Assembly: GCA_027681045.1 (NCBI GenBank)
Contig: JAQDCK010000005.1
Location: 1 to 64,000 of the forward strand
Length of the DNA stretch: 64,000 bases
Direction: 5' to 3'
DNA from: Lactobacillaceae bacterium AF64-9pH9TA
GTDB taxonomy: Bacteria; Bacillota; Bacilli; Lactobacillales; Lactobacillaceae
The notes below the pieces were generated by a model. That model saw only the letters and a list, made by a program, of their open reading frames with translations, made no database searches and was not told the origin of the DNA. Shown here in pieces: positions 36,052-44,426 of this stretch; the stretch's first letter is position 1; every line of letters begins with the position of its first letter. Made by a program: the position numbers and the translations under genes.

Positions 36052-36080
36052 ACTATATCTTAAAGGCAAATTAAAGTCAA
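36052..36080 (-). promoter_or_regulatory. promoter of the leader peptide-aminotransferase-permease operon
   Basis: Minus strand TTGACT (36075-36080), 17-bp spacer, TATAGT (36052-36057). The transcript would carry the leader peptide, attenuator, aminotransferase and PTS IIC-like gene. Confidence 0.85.
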
Positions 36081-36089
36081 GCACGGCTG

Positions 36090-36260
36090 TTAATTTTCTT
36101 CCCAATTCTTAGGATTGGCCAACAGGTCCTGCATGGCCTGCAGGAGGTCGCGGCCAACCGTGATGGTGCTAGGCTTAAGGAAGTAGCTCAAGGAAATTTC
36201 TTCTTCCAGCTGGCCCAGCAGCTTTTGTATTTTCTCTACTTCTTCTTCTTTTCCAGCCAT
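36090..36260 (-). CDS. small acidic protein of 56 aa, unknown
   Basis: ORF beginning MAGKEEEVEKIQKLLGQLEE and ending PKNWEEN. AGAGG lies 6 bp before the ATG. Codon use matches the surrounding genes. The N-terminal half is a predicted amphipathic or coiled-coil helix; no Cys, signal or membrane segment. It stops 10 bp before the -35 box of the aromatic operon and is separated from tRNA-Gln by that tRNA's terminator. No family recognised. Confidence 0.6.
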   Translation of the reverse strand: MAGKEEEVEKIQKLLGQLEEEISLSYFLKPSTITVGRDLLQAMQDLLANPKNWEEN

Positions 36261-36344
36261 CTGCTGCCTCTTTTCTTAAAATAAATCTGCCGACAAAAGT
36301 TCTTTTCTATTTTACCAGATTTTGTCTTGCTTTTTTAGCGCGCA

Positions 36345-36375
36345 AAAAAGGCCAAGCCTTCCGGCCCGGCCTTGC
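36345..36375 (-). terminator. terminator after tRNA-Gln copy 2
   Basis: Minus-strand AAGGCC..GGCCTT hairpin with a GC-rich inner part and six Ts directly past the tRNA 3' end. Confidence 0.8.
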
Positions 36376-36377
36376 TT

Positions 36378-36451
36378 ATTGCGTTAGCTGGATTCGAACC
36401 AGCGCATGACGGTACCAAAAACCGTTGCCTTACCACTTGGCTATAACGCAA
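36378..36451 (-). tRNA. tRNA-Gln (anticodon TTG), copy 2
   Basis: Identical over all 74 nt to 33307-33380, same strand, 3.07 kb away, but here single and with a different terminator. Confidence 0.93.
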
Positions 36452-36549
36452 TCTTACTTGTGAGCTGATCGCTCAACAAATAATATATTACCTAATTTCC
36501 TAGCTTTGGTCAACAGTTTTCGGCAACTTTTTTCAAAAAATCTTTTCCC

Positions 36550-37041
36550 TTAAACCCGGGCCGGCAAGTCAAGCTGGCTTTCAGCCAAGACCTTGCCCTT
36601 CAGGGCGCGCAAGAATTCATTGTAGTAATAAGGCTCTTCCAGGTCCAGCTTCTCGCTTAAAGCGTAGACCCGGAAGCGGTAGTCGTGATCCTTGTCCGGT
36701 GGAGTCGGCCCGATATAACCCGTATGTACTTCTTCCGGATCATTCAAAAAACGGGAAACGGTACTGTTGTAGCCCTGGGGCGTATCCGTCGTCCGGCTGA
36801 AGTCAGCTGGAATTTCGCTGGCTGCCGGCACGTCGCTGGCCAGCCAGTGGATCCAGGCAAAGCCGCAGACCGGAATGGAATCATAGTCGACTAAGGACCA
36901 GGCCAGGTACTTGCTCCCTTCCGGCAGGCCCGTCAGGATAAAGGGAAAAGACACTACCGGGTTGCCGGCTTCTTTAACGCTGGCATACTTGGCATATTCG
37001 TCGGGCAAATAGCCCTTGTCCAATTTAACTTGAATTTTCAT
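36550..37041 (-). CDS. PEBP family protein (YbhB/YbcL type)
   Basis: Phosphatidylethanolamine-binding-like protein of 163 aa. The fold signature appears as AWSLVDYDS, then GFAWIHWLASDVP (the conserved His), NDPEEVHTGYIGPTPPDKDHDYRFRVYAL (GPxPP and HxYxF-like parts). The biochemical role of bacterial members is not established. It is transcribed away from the MFS gene; the ATG at 37041 is preferred to a TTG two codons upstream. 36452-36549 holds no gene. Confidence 0.88.
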   Translation of the reverse strand: MKIQVKLDKGYLPDEYAKYASVKEAGNPVVSFPFILTGLPEGSKYLAWSLVDYDSIPVCGFAWIHWLASDVPAASEIPADFSRTTDTPQGYNSTVSRFLNDPEEVHTGYIGPTPPDKDHDYRFRVYALSEKLDLEEPYYYNEFLRALKGKVLAESQLDLPARV

Positions 37042-37098
37042 GGTCAAACCTGCTTTCTTTACTCAAGGCTTACTATCATCTTCATTTTAACATTTTTT

Positions 37099-37117
37099 CT
37101 GTTAAACTAATTAACAG
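37099..37117. promoter_or_regulatory. palindrome between divergent PEBP and MFS genes, candidate operator
   Basis: CTGTTAA and TTAACAG, perfect 7-bp arms 5 bp apart, 24 bp before the MFS start and within its likely promoter. Size and position fit a binding site for a dimeric repressor; no regulator gene is adjacent. Confidence 0.5.
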
Positions 37118-37140
37118 TGTATTCTTATAGGAGTTTTCGC

Positions 37141-38310
37141 ATGTCACGTTACAAAATTCAAGCCTTTCTTTTCGTCTTCGTAGCCTTCATGTTGGGCTGC
37201 AATGAATATATGATCGTCGGCGTTTTGCCGGATATTTCCCGGGAAATAAATGCCTCCCTCAGCAGCTTGGGCTACCTGGTCACCGTCTTTGCCCTGGTTT
37301 ATGCTGTCGCTACTCCCCTGGTCACTTCCCTGACCAAGTATTTCAAGCGCCACCAGCTCCTCTTCTTTTTGATGGGGATCTTCTTTATCGGCAATACCTG
37401 GACGGCCTTGTCTTACAGCTATGTCAGCCTGCTTTTATCCAGAATCCTGTCTGCCACTACGGCCGGGGCGATTATTTCCCTAATCCTGGTTATCGCCAAT
37501 TTCGTGGCGCCCTTGGAAAAAAGGGCCTCGCTTCTGTCCTGGATTTTTGCCGGATTCTCGATTGCTTCCATCATCGGCCTGCCCATCGGGACCTTCATCT
37601 CAACCACTTTTTCCTGGCATGCCAGTTTCTGGATGATCTCGCTTCTGACGCTCGTAACCTTCGCCCTTTTACTGATCTTCGTGCCCCGAGACACCCCGCA
37701 GAGCCAGTCCAGCAAGGGCAATAAGCAGTTTGCCATCCTGGGCAACCGGCAGATCCAGCTGACCCTCCTGGCCATTATCCTGGTCTGCGCGGCTCAGTAT
37801 ACCTACTATACTTACATCCGGACCTTGATCACCGACTACATGCATTTTCCAAAGAGCTGGCTGAATATCTTGCTCTTGCTGCTGGGCTTGGCCTTTATCG
37901 CCGGCAACAAGACCGGGGGCTTTCTGGCAGACCACGGCGGGATCAAGCGCCTGCCCCTAGTCTTCGGCATTCAGACCATCCTGCTCTTCCTCTTGGCGCC
38001 GCTTTTGCCGCTGTCCTGGCTGGCCTTCCTGTGCATCGTCGGCATCTGCTACACTAACAGCATGTATGGGTCATCCACTCAGGTTTATTTCCTGGACCTG
38101 GCCGCGGCTGAATATCCAGAGTCAATCGACTTTGCCTCCAGCTTCAACTCGATTTTTGCCAATATCGGCATTTCTCTGGGCTCCTTTACAGCGGCGCAAG
38201 CGGCAGGCTTGACTGGTATTTCCAGCACCCCCTACTTTGGCGGGGGCTACAGCTTGCTCAGCTGTCTCTTGATGGTCTTGGTCTGCCGGCAATTGGCCGC
38301 TAAGAAGTAA
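37141..38310 (+). CDS. MFS transporter, DHA1-type efflux (AraJ-like)
   Basis: Major facilitator of 389 aa with 12 membrane helices. The first helix carries GCNEYMIVGVLPDIS, the pattern of the AraJ/YdhP group of drug or sugar exporters, and helix 5 shows GLPIGTFIS (the antiporter-type motif C region). AGGAG lies 7 bp before the ATG at 37141; the GTG eight codons upstream is rejected. It is one of only three plus-strand genes in the window. Substrate unknown. Confidence 0.85.
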   Translation: MSRYKIQAFLFVFVAFMLGCNEYMIVGVLPDISREINASLSSLGYLVTVFALVYAVATPLVTSLTKYFKRHQLLFFLMGIFFIGNTWTALSYSYVSLLLSRILSATTAGAIISLILVIANFVAPLEKRASLLSWIFAGFSIASIIGLPIGTFISTTFSWHASFWMISLLTLVTFALLLIFVPRDTPQSQSSKGNKQFAILGNRQIQLTLLAIILVCAAQYTYYTYIRTLITDYMHFPKSWLNILLLLLGLAFIAGNKTGGFLADHGGIKRLPLVFGIQTILLFLLAPLLPLSWLAFLCIVGICYTNSMYGSSTQVYFLDLAAAEYPESIDFASSFNSIFANIGISLGSFTAAQAAGLTGISSTPYFGGGYSLLSCLLMVLVCRQLAAKK

Positions 38311-38339
38311 GGAAAACAAAGGAAAATAGAATAGATAGC

Positions 38340-38367
38340 AAAAACTCGCCGTGAGGCGAGTTTTTTA
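38340..38367. terminator. bidirectional terminator between MFS and NUDIX genes
   Basis: ACTCGCC / GGCGAGT hairpin, 4-nt loop, A-run on the left and T-run on the right. It serves the converging MFS gene and the NUDIX gene, whose stop codon lies in the T-run. Confidence 0.9.
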
Positions 38368-38988
38368 GTCGAATAAAGTTTGCCAGTTGGCATCCCGATG
38401 CGCGGCAAAGCACATCTTCACCTGTTCAGTTGAGTTCTTGTTTTCCGCCAGGGGTGGCAGGTCATCTTCTTTAAACCAGGCTGCCTGGCTGGTTTCGGAG
38501 TTGGCTTGGAATTTCCCGCCTAAGGACTGGCAGAGATAATAGATATCGGTAATCCCGTAAGGGTGAATGGAGCCATGGTGCTTAAAGTGGTCTTGAACTG
38601 CGATAATTTTGACCGGTTTGACAGTTAAGCCTGACTCTTCCCGACACTCCTTGACGCAGTTGTCAGCCGGGGACTGGTCGACGTCACACCAACCGCCGGG
38701 CAGGGACCAGTGCCCCTCTTTTTCCTGGACCAGGAGAATCTGGTCATCCTTGAAAATGGCCGCCCTGGTCGCGATTTTCGGAGTCTGGTAGCCAATTTCA
38801 TTGCAAAAGAGCTCTTTGACCTTGTCATAGTTGACCGCGCTTTTTTCCGCCAGCATTTCCGCGGCTATTTCCCGCAGGCGGCTGTAGCGCTCCGTGTCAA
38901 AAACGTCCTTGCTGTAGGCCAGGCCGGTCTGCCCGATCGCTTGGATTTCCATGGCCCAGTCAATCAATTTGTCGCCTTTTTTCATCAT
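38365..38988 (-). CDS. NUDIX hydrolase with NUDIX_N helper domain
   Basis: Protein of about 207 aa. The N-terminal helical segment (about 1-55, GDKLIDWAMEIQAIGQTGLAYS..DTERYSRLREIA) is the NUDIX_N domain found before ADP-ribose/X-linked nucleoside diphosphate hydrolases; the NUDIX box is GGWCDVDQSPADN followed by CVKECREESGL. The REESG core is intact, while the first Glu of the box is replaced by Gln. Two adjacent ATGs (38988 and 38985) are possible starts after AAGGAAAAGAGG. It probably cleaves ADP-ribose-like or NDP-sugar substrates; the exact one is unknown. Confidence 0.85.
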   Translation of the reverse strand: MMKKGDKLIDWAMEIQAIGQTGLAYSKDVFDTERYSRLREIAAEMLAEKSAVNYDKVKELFCNEIGYQTPKIATRAAIFKDDQILLVQEKEGHWSLPGGWCDVDQSPADNCVKECREESGLTVKPVKIIAVQDHFKHHGSIHPYGITDIYYLCQSLGGKFQANSETSQAAWFKEDDLPPLAENKNSTEQVKMCFAAHRDANWQTLFD

Positions 38989-39052
38989 GCCCTCTTTTCC
39001 TTCTGCTGTAATTGTTTCTGCCTTAATTATAGTCAAAGTGGAAAATTTTCGC

Positions 39053-39080
39053 ACAAAAAAGCAGATCCGGAGATCTGCTT
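39053..39080 (-). terminator. terminator after oppA-like copy 2
   Basis: AGCAGATC / GATCTGCT perfect stem with a 4-nt loop; T-run on the minus strand after the lipoprotein gene. Confidence 0.88.
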
Positions 39081-39102
39081 TCTTGACTATCTTTAATCTC
39101 GA

Positions 39103-40734
39103 TTATTTGACGTAGGCTTCCTTAAAGTCCCAGTTGCCCCGGTTGTAGACCGCATTCTTGACACTGGTCCGGACCAGCATGACGCTGGTTGAGTAGTAGA
39201 GCGGGCAGATGCCGGCATCGTTTAAGAGGATGTCTTCCGCCTTGCTCATATCGCTCCAGCGCTGGCTGGCAGACGTGGTGGTCTTGGAGTCAGCAATCAG
39301 CTTGTCGTATTCGCTGTTTGACCATTGCCCGTTGTTTTGGCTGTTGCCAGTCGTGAACAGGTCCAGGAAGGAGATTGGGTCAGCGAAATCGGCGATCCAG
39401 TCGATTAGGCCCAGCTGGAAGTTGTGGCTGGCCAGGCGGTTCAGCAGGGTCTTGAACGGGACGCTGTTGACTTCCACCTTAACCTGTGGCAGTGTCGCTT
39501 CAATGTTGGACTGGATTGATTCAGCCGTCTTCTTGGCGCTGTCCGTGTCGCTTGAAATCAAAGTCAGCTTGATCTTGCTCTTGCCCAGTTCAGCCAGACC
39601 CTTGGCCAGGTACTGCTTGGCCAGCTTCTTGTTGCCGTCCTTCGGGTAGAGGCTCTTGGCGCTGCTGGAGATCAGGCTCGTGTAGTCTTTGCCGTTGACC
39701 TTGGCCAAGTCCTTGGAAGTCAAGGTGTTGGCCGGCTGGCTGGCCCCGCCGTCGATGGTGGAAACCAGGCCCCCGCGGTCAATTGCCAGTGACAGGGCCT
39801 TACGGATGTTGGCGTTCTTGACGTATTCGTTGCCGCTCTTGCCCTGGCCGAATTCCATGTAGTAGGTCCCGCCTTGCGGCAGCAAGGTGAAGGCCTTGTC
39901 GCTCTTCAGCTGCTTGATTTGTGAAGAATCAAGGGAAGTAGCGTCCAACTTCTTAGCCTGGTAGAGGTTGTAAGAGGTCGTAGTTGACTTCTGTACACTC
40001 CAGTTGATCTGGTTCAACTTGACCTCGCTCTTGTCCCAGTAGTACTTGTTCTTGACCATCTTCCAAGACAGGTTGGACCCGGTCCAGCCCTTTTGGATGT
40101 AAGGACCGTTGTAGACTAGGTACTTGGAAGCTGTCCCGTATTTGGAGCCATACTTCTTGACGGCTTTTTCATTTTGCGGGAAGAAGACCGCGAAGCCCAT
40201 CAGCTTGTTGAAGTAAGGGATCCGCCGTTCCAGGGTCACGACCAGCTTGTACTTGCCAACCGCTTTGATCCCCAGGCTCGTTACCGGCTTCTTGCCAGCT
40301 ACGATCTTGTCAGCATTCTTGATGCCAGAGAAAAGGTATGAGTATTCTGATTCAGTCTTCGGGTTGACCGTCCGCCGCCAGGAGTAGACAAAGTCCTGGG
40401 CCGTCACCGGGTCCCCATTGGACCACTTGTCGTTCTTTCTCAAGGTAAAGGTGTAGGTTTTACCGTCTTTGGAAACTTTTTCAGAGGTTGCCAGGCCCGG
40501 AGTGATCTTTGAGTCCTTGCCCAGGCGGTACAAACCTTCAAAGGTGTTGGAGATCTGGGTAAAGGAAACCGAGTCGGTCGCCTTTGACAGGTCCATGGTT
40601 GGAATTTCAGCACTAGCTGACCAATTCAAGGTCTTTTTGCTAGAAGAACTTTCCTTTGAAGAACCACATGCCGTTAACGCGAGTGCAGCCAAGCATACGC
40701 AAGCCGCTTGACCTAAGTTTTTCGGAATTTTCAT
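39103..40734 (-). CDS. oligopeptide ABC transporter substrate-binding lipoprotein (OppA-like), copy 2
   Basis: Peptide-binding lipoprotein of 543 aa, paralogue of the protein at 31.4-33.0 kb. The signal peptide ends LALTAC (lipobox); a Ser-rich linker follows. Shared landmarks are FTLRKNDKWSNGDPVTAQDFVYSWRR, YNGPYIQKGWTGSN and IRKALSLAIDRGGLV. GGGGACGAG precedes the ATG at 40734. It stands alone with its own promoter and terminator and lacks transport partners. Having two such solitary binding proteins suggests one shared permease elsewhere with several specificities. Confidence 0.93.
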   Translation of the reverse strand: MKIPKNLGQAACVCLAALALTACGSSKESSSSKKTLNWSASAEIPTMDLSKATDSVSFTQISNTFEGLYRLGKDSKITPGLATSEKVSKDGKTYTFTLRKNDKWSNGDPVTAQDFVYSWRRTVNPKTESEYSYLFSGIKNADKIVAGKKPVTSLGIKAVGKYKLVVTLERRIPYFNKLMGFAVFFPQNEKAVKKYGSKYGTASKYLVYNGPYIQKGWTGSNLSWKMVKNKYYWDKSEVKLNQINWSVQKSTTTSYNLYQAKKLDATSLDSSQIKQLKSDKAFTLLPQGGTYYMEFGQGKSGNEYVKNANIRKALSLAIDRGGLVSTIDGGASQPANTLTSKDLAKVNGKDYTSLISSSAKSLYPKDGNKKLAKQYLAKGLAELGKSKIKLTLISSDTDSAKKTAESIQSNIEATLPQVKVEVNSVPFKTLLNRLASHNFQLGLIDWIADFADPISFLDLFTTGNSQNNGQWSNSEYDKLIADSKTTTSASQRWSDMSKAEDILLNDAGICPLYYSTSVMLVRTSVKNAVYNRGNWDFKEAYVK

Positions 40735-40793
40735 TGTCTCGTCCCCTGCTTTCACATCTTTGTCATCACGAGTTTCTTTTTAAGCTTGTACTC

Positions 40794-40822
40794 ATTGTAT
40801 TTTCATTTTCTAGCATATGCAA
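40794..40822 (-). promoter_or_regulatory. promoter of oppA-like copy 2
   Basis: Minus strand TTGCAT (40817-40822), 17-bp spacer, TACAAT (40794-40799), 60 bp before the ATG. The remainder of 40735-40969 shows no gene. Confidence 0.75.
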
Positions 40823-40969
40823 GGACTTGTACTTTTTTCCGGGAAACTCTTCATTTTGGAAATTTTCTATCCGGCACGGATTTACTTTATTCAGTTGGTC
40901 TAGACTTTTGCTTAATTTTTTTATGTGGATAAGCTGGGGAGAAAAATTGGTCTGCTTATAGGGGAAAAC

Positions 40970-41004
40970 AAAAAAGCGCCGTTCCTTGCGGAACAACGCT
41001 TTTT
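40970..41004 (-). terminator. terminator of the rplM-rpsI transcript
   Basis: AAAAAGCGCCGTTCC / GGAACAACGCTTTTT stem with a 4-nt loop; runs of T on both strands. Confidence 0.9.
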
Positions 41005-41027
41005 GAAGGCAAAACGTAATCGTAAGA

Positions 41028-41423
41028 TTAACGCTTTGAGAATTGTGAAGCCTTGCGGGCCTTCTTCAGACCTGGCTTCTTTCTTTCCTTCATTCTTGGG
41101 TCACGAGTCAAGAAGCCGGCCTTCTTCAGTGGACCACGGAAGTCTGGGTCTACTTCAAGAAGGGCACGGGCGATACCATGACGGATCGCACCGGCTTGAC
41201 CTGAGAAACCACCACCGTTAACGTTAACGATAACGTCGTATTGGCCTTCAGTTTCAGTCAAAGTCAAAGGTTGCTTAAGGTCCTTAACCAAGATTGGCAA
41301 TGGAATGTAGTCAGCAACATCCTTGTTGTTAACAGTGATCTTACCATCGCCTGGTACTAAACGAACGCGAGCTACGGCGTCCTTACGACGACCAGTACCT
41401 GCATATGCAGCTTGTTGTGCCAT
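41028..41423 (-). CDS. rpsI: 30S ribosomal protein S9
   Basis: 131 aa, full length. The N-terminal [16 protein letters not shown] and the C-terminal [18 protein letters not shown] tail, which reaches the P-site tRNA, are both intact. It lies 12 bp after rplM, the usual L13-S9 pair, with AGGAGG before the ATG, and ends in a terminator. Confidence 0.98.
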   Translation of the reverse strand: MAQQAAYAGTGRRKDAVARVRLVPGDGKITVNNKDVADYIPLPILVKDLKQPLTLTETEGQYDVIVNVNGGGFSGQAGAIRHGIARALLEVDPDFRGPLKKAGFLTRDPRMKERKKPGLKKARKASQFSKR

Positions 41424-41435
41424 CTAAACTACCTC

Positions 41436-41879
41436 CTAGATCAAATTGTTAATGTCTAACTTTTCAGGCTTTTGCGCTTCGTGCTTGTGTTCTTCACCAG
41501 CATAAACGTGCATCTTCAAGAATTCTTGGTGGCCAAGAGTGTTCTTTGGAAGCATACCCTTAACTGACAATTCAACCAATTTAACAGGGTTCTTGGCAAG
41601 CAATTCACCAGCTGATACAGACTTCAAGCCGCCACGGTATTCTGAGTGGTGGTAGTAGATCTTGTCAGTTGCCTTCTTACCAGTCAGCTTCAACTTAGAA
41701 GCGTTAACGATGATGACGTTGTCACCAGTGTCAACGTTTGGGGTAAATTGAGGCTTGTTCTTACCTCTAAGGATAGTAGCAACAGCAGTTGAAAGACGAC
41801 CCAATGAAACATCAGTAGCGTCAATCAAGTACCACTTACGTTCAATTTCACTAGTCTTTGCTAATGGTGTAGTACGCAA
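41436..41879 (-). CDS. rplM: 50S ribosomal protein L13
   Basis: 147 aa, starting [15 protein letters not shown] as in other Firmicutes. No ATG fits; the start is a TTG at 41879, eight bases after GGAGG, which matches the known N-terminus of L13. It binds 23S rRNA early in 50S assembly. First gene of the L13-S9 unit, behind a probable L13 leader. Confidence 0.97.
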   Translation of the reverse strand: MRTTPLAKTSEIERKWYLIDATDVSLGRLSTAVATILRGKNKPQFTPNVDTGDNVIIVNASKLKLTGKKATDKIYYHHSEYRGGLKSVSAGELLAKNPVKLVELSVKGMLPKNTLGHQEFLKMHVYAGEEHKHEAQKPEKLDINNLI

Positions 41880-41945
41880 TGTAAATTCCTCCGTTTAATT
41901 CGTAGTTTGAATACAATAAGTTTCCGGGGCCTATCGTGGACAAAC
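41880..41945 (-). promoter_or_regulatory. probable L13-type r-protein leader hairpin
   Basis: On the minus strand GTTTG..CAAAC encloses CGATAGG..CTTATTG around CCCCGGAAA (41905-41945), then an AT linker leads to GGAGG of rplM. Position and loop resemble the Firmicutes L13 autoregulatory leader. The assignment is from memory of that motif. Confidence 0.5.
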
Positions 41946-41984
41946 ATACTCTTATATCATATGTCCTAAATACCAAAATGTCAA

Positions 41985-42773
41985 TTATAAATCAAGGTCG
42001 AGCCGATATTTTCTTGGCACTTCCTCGTAAAAGACATGGTACAGGTACAAGCCGCTGGCCTGGGCAGTCTGCTGGACCTCCAGCCGGTTCTTGGCCGCAA
42101 TCACCCGCTTTAAGTCGTGCACCGGCCGGCGGCCATTGCCGATCTCTAGCAAGGTGGCCACCAGGATCCGGACCATGTTGTACAAAAAGCCGGTCGCGAT
42201 AAAGTCCATGATCACTTCGTTGTTTTCTTCATCCAAGGCCACGTTGACATAGTACATGTCCCGGACTTTATCCTCAATCTGCCCGCCGCTGGCCGCGAAA
42301 CTGGTAAAATCATGCCGGCCTAGGAGGTCCTTGGCCGCTTCTTGCATCTTTTCCACATCTACTGGATATGGATAGTGTCCTGTGTAAAAACGCTTAAAGG
42401 GGTTCACAAAGCCGTCCAGGCTGACCCGGTAGCGGTACCACTTCCCCTTGACGGAAAAGCGGGAGTGGAAATCTTTATCCACAATTTCACAGTCCGTAAA
42501 AACCATATCCATCGGCAGCTGGGAATTTAGGGCCTTAATCATGTTGCCTGCCGGAATTTCCCGGCCTGGATAGTCAAAGTGGATTACCTGCCCGACTGAG
42601 TGGACTCCGGCATCAGTTCGGCCCGACCCAAAGACCCGGACCTCCTGGCCCTTAGTCATCCGCTTGAGGATCTCCTCTACCGTCCCTTGAATCGTTCTTT
42701 GCCCAGGCTGGGACTGGAAACCATGAAAGTCATGGCCGTCATAGGACAATGTCAATTTGTATCTGCTCGTCAT
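41985..42773 (-). CDS. truA: tRNA pseudouridine(38-40) synthase
   Basis: 262 aa. Isomerises U38-U40 in tRNA anticodon arms. The catalytic Asp is in [15 protein letters not shown] near residue 53, and [10 protein letters not shown] near 200 is typical of TruA. The ATG at 42773 overlaps the ecfT stop by one base (TGATG) with AAGGA inside ecfT; an open frame 26 codons upstream is rejected. This order after the ECF module is common in lactobacilli. Confidence 0.95.
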   Translation of the reverse strand: MTSRYKLTLSYDGHDFHGFQSQPGQRTIQGTVEEILKRMTKGQEVRVFGSGRTDAGVHSVGQVIHFDYPGREIPAGNMIKALNSQLPMDMVFTDCEIVDKDFHSRFSVKGKWYRYRVSLDGFVNPFKRFYTGHYPYPVDVEKMQEAAKDLLGRHDFTSFAASGGQIEDKVRDMYYVNVALDEENNEVIMDFIATGFLYNMVRILVATLLEIGNGRRPVHDLKRVIAAKNRLEVQQTAQASGLYLYHVFYEEVPRKYRLDLDL

Positions 42774-43570
42774 CAATGCATCCTTGTCGTGATCATCAAA
42801 ATTGTCAACAGCAGGCAGTAAACAGCCGGTATCAAGTCCACCTTGCTCCATTCCAGGATCCGGTAGCGGGTCCGGCCTTCACTGCCCTTGTAGCCCCGGG
42901 ATTCCATGGCTGTGGACAAGTCCAGGGCCACTTCCAGAGAATCGATAAAAAGCGGCACCAGCATCGGGACAACTGACTTGGCCCGCTTGACCAGGCCGCC
43001 GTCGTTAAAGTCGGCGCCCCGTGACCGCTGGGCATTCATGATCTTGACCGTCTGGTCAAACAAGGTCGGCACGAAGCGCAGGGCGATCGAAATCACCAAA
43101 CTAATCATGCCCACGTTGACCTTGAAGAGCTTGAGCGGCGTCAGCATCCATTCCATGGCATCCGCGATTTCCAGGGGCCTGGTCGTCACCGTCATCACTG
43201 TTGACACCAGAATGATCATGGCAAAACGGATGAAGACGTACAAACCATTGATCAAGCCCTCACTGGACAGGGTAAATATCCACCAGCGCCAGTAGACTTT
43301 TCCACCGGCCATGAAGAAGGTCTGCAGAAGGGAGGTAAAAACAATCAGCCAGATCATTGGCTTGACCCCGTCCCAAAAGACTCTGGCCTTCAGTCCCGTC
43401 GCGAAAACGCAGGCCAGGCCAAAGATGCTGATCACCAGATAGCTGACCCAGTTGTTGGCCAGGAAGATCATGATGATAAAGTAAAAAGTCGTCAGCAGCT
43501 TGGCCCGCGGGTCTACCCGGTAGACAAAGGTCGTCCCCGGCAGGTAGCGGCCGATAATAATCTTACTCAT
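42773..43570 (-). CDS. ecfT: ECF transporter transmembrane subunit EcfT
   Basis: 265 aa. Membrane scaffold of group II ECF transporters, coupling the two ATPases to interchangeable S subunits. It has about five helices and the paired Ala-Arg-Gly-type coupling motif SRGADF near residue 190. It overlaps ecfA2 by 8 bp and truA by 1 bp. The S subunit at 12.6-13.2 kb is a likely client. Confidence 0.95.
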   Translation of the reverse strand: MSKIIIGRYLPGTTFVYRVDPRAKLLTTFYFIIMIFLANNWVSYLVISIFGLACVFATGLKARVFWDGVKPMIWLIVFTSLLQTFFMAGGKVYWRWWIFTLSSEGLINGLYVFIRFAMIILVSTVMTVTTRPLEIADAMEWMLTPLKLFKVNVGMISLVISIALRFVPTLFDQTVKIMNAQRSRGADFNDGGLVKRAKSVVPMLVPLFIDSLEVALDLSTAMESRGYKGSEGRTRYRILEWSKVDLIPAVYCLLLTILMITTRMH

Positions 43571-44426
43571 TCTCTCCCCCCTTCAAGCTTTGCTTGATCG
43601 CGTCCGCCAGCTCCGGCATGGTTAAAGGCTGGCCCGGCAGCTTTAATCCTGCCGCCGCAAGTTTTGCGGCAAAACGGGCGCTGCGAGGTTCAGCTAGGTG
43701 GTGTTTTTGCAGCCATTCACTGTCTTTGAAGACTTCCTTGGGGCTGGCATGCTTGATCAAGCGGCCATGCTCCAAGACCAGGACGTCGTCAGCGTAATCT
43801 GCCACGTCATCCATGTTGTGGGTTACTAAAATTACCGTATGCCCGGCTGCCTGGTAGTCCTTAAACAACTGCATCATTTCCAGCCGCCCCATTGGGTCCA
43901 GGCCAGCTGCCGGCTCATCTAAACAGATGATCTCCGGCTCATAGGCCAAAACCCCAGCCAGAGCCACCCGCCTCATCTGCCCACCGGACAGGTCAAATGG
44001 CGAATGCTCAATCAAGTCATCTTTCAGACCTACTTTTTTAAGCCATTTTAAGGCCGCCTCACGGGCCTCATCTTCACTGAAGCCAAAGTTCCTTGGCCCA
44101 TACTCAACGTCCTCTAGAACCGTGTTTTCAAAGAGCTGGGCCTCTGGAAACTGAAAGGCCAGGCTCACCTTGCGGCGCAGGTCCTTCAAGCCCTTGTTGC
44201 CAGTCTCCGGGGTGATGGTGTAGCCCGCGATTTCGATCTTGCCACTGGTGGGCTTTAACAGCGCGTTAAAGTGCTGCATTAGGGTCGACTTGCCGCTGCC
44301 CGTATGGCCAATTAGAGCGATGAACTTCCCCTCTTCCAGGCTGAAATTCAGCTGGTCCAGGCCGATCGCCTCCAGCGGTGAGCCAGGGCTGTAGACATAA
44401 CTTACATTTTCGAATTTAATTGCCAT
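43563..44426 (-). CDS. ecfA2: ECF transporter ATPase EcfA2
   Basis: 287 aa ABC ATPase. Walker [10 protein letters not shown] near residue 40, signature LSGGQMRR, Walker [14 protein letters not shown], and the C-terminal extension typical of ECF ATPases. It pairs with EcfA1 as a heterodimer on EcfT. Overlaps ecfA1 by 25 bp and ecfT by 8 bp, so all three should be translated in fixed ratio. Confidence 0.95.
   Translation of the reverse strand: MAIKFENVSYVYSPGSPLEAIGLDQLNFSLEEGKFIALIGHTGSGKSTLMQHFNALLKPTSGKIEIAGYTITPETGNKGLKDLRRKVSLAFQFPEAQLFENTVLEDVEYGPRNFGFSEDEAREAALKWLKKVGLKDDLIEHSPFDLSGGQMRRVALAGVLAYEPEIICLDEPAAGLDPMGRLEMMQLFKDYQAAGHTVILVTHNMDDVADYADDVLVLEHGRLIKHASPKEVFKDSEWLQKHHLAEPRSARFAAKLAAAGLKLPGQPLTMPELADAIKQSLKGGENE

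Noticed and set aside
35766-36080. T-box riboswitch ahead of the aminotransferase
   Set aside because: The conserved T-box bulge (AGGGTGGNACCGCG-like) and a specifier loop are absent; an aromatic-rich leader ORF explains the terminator better.
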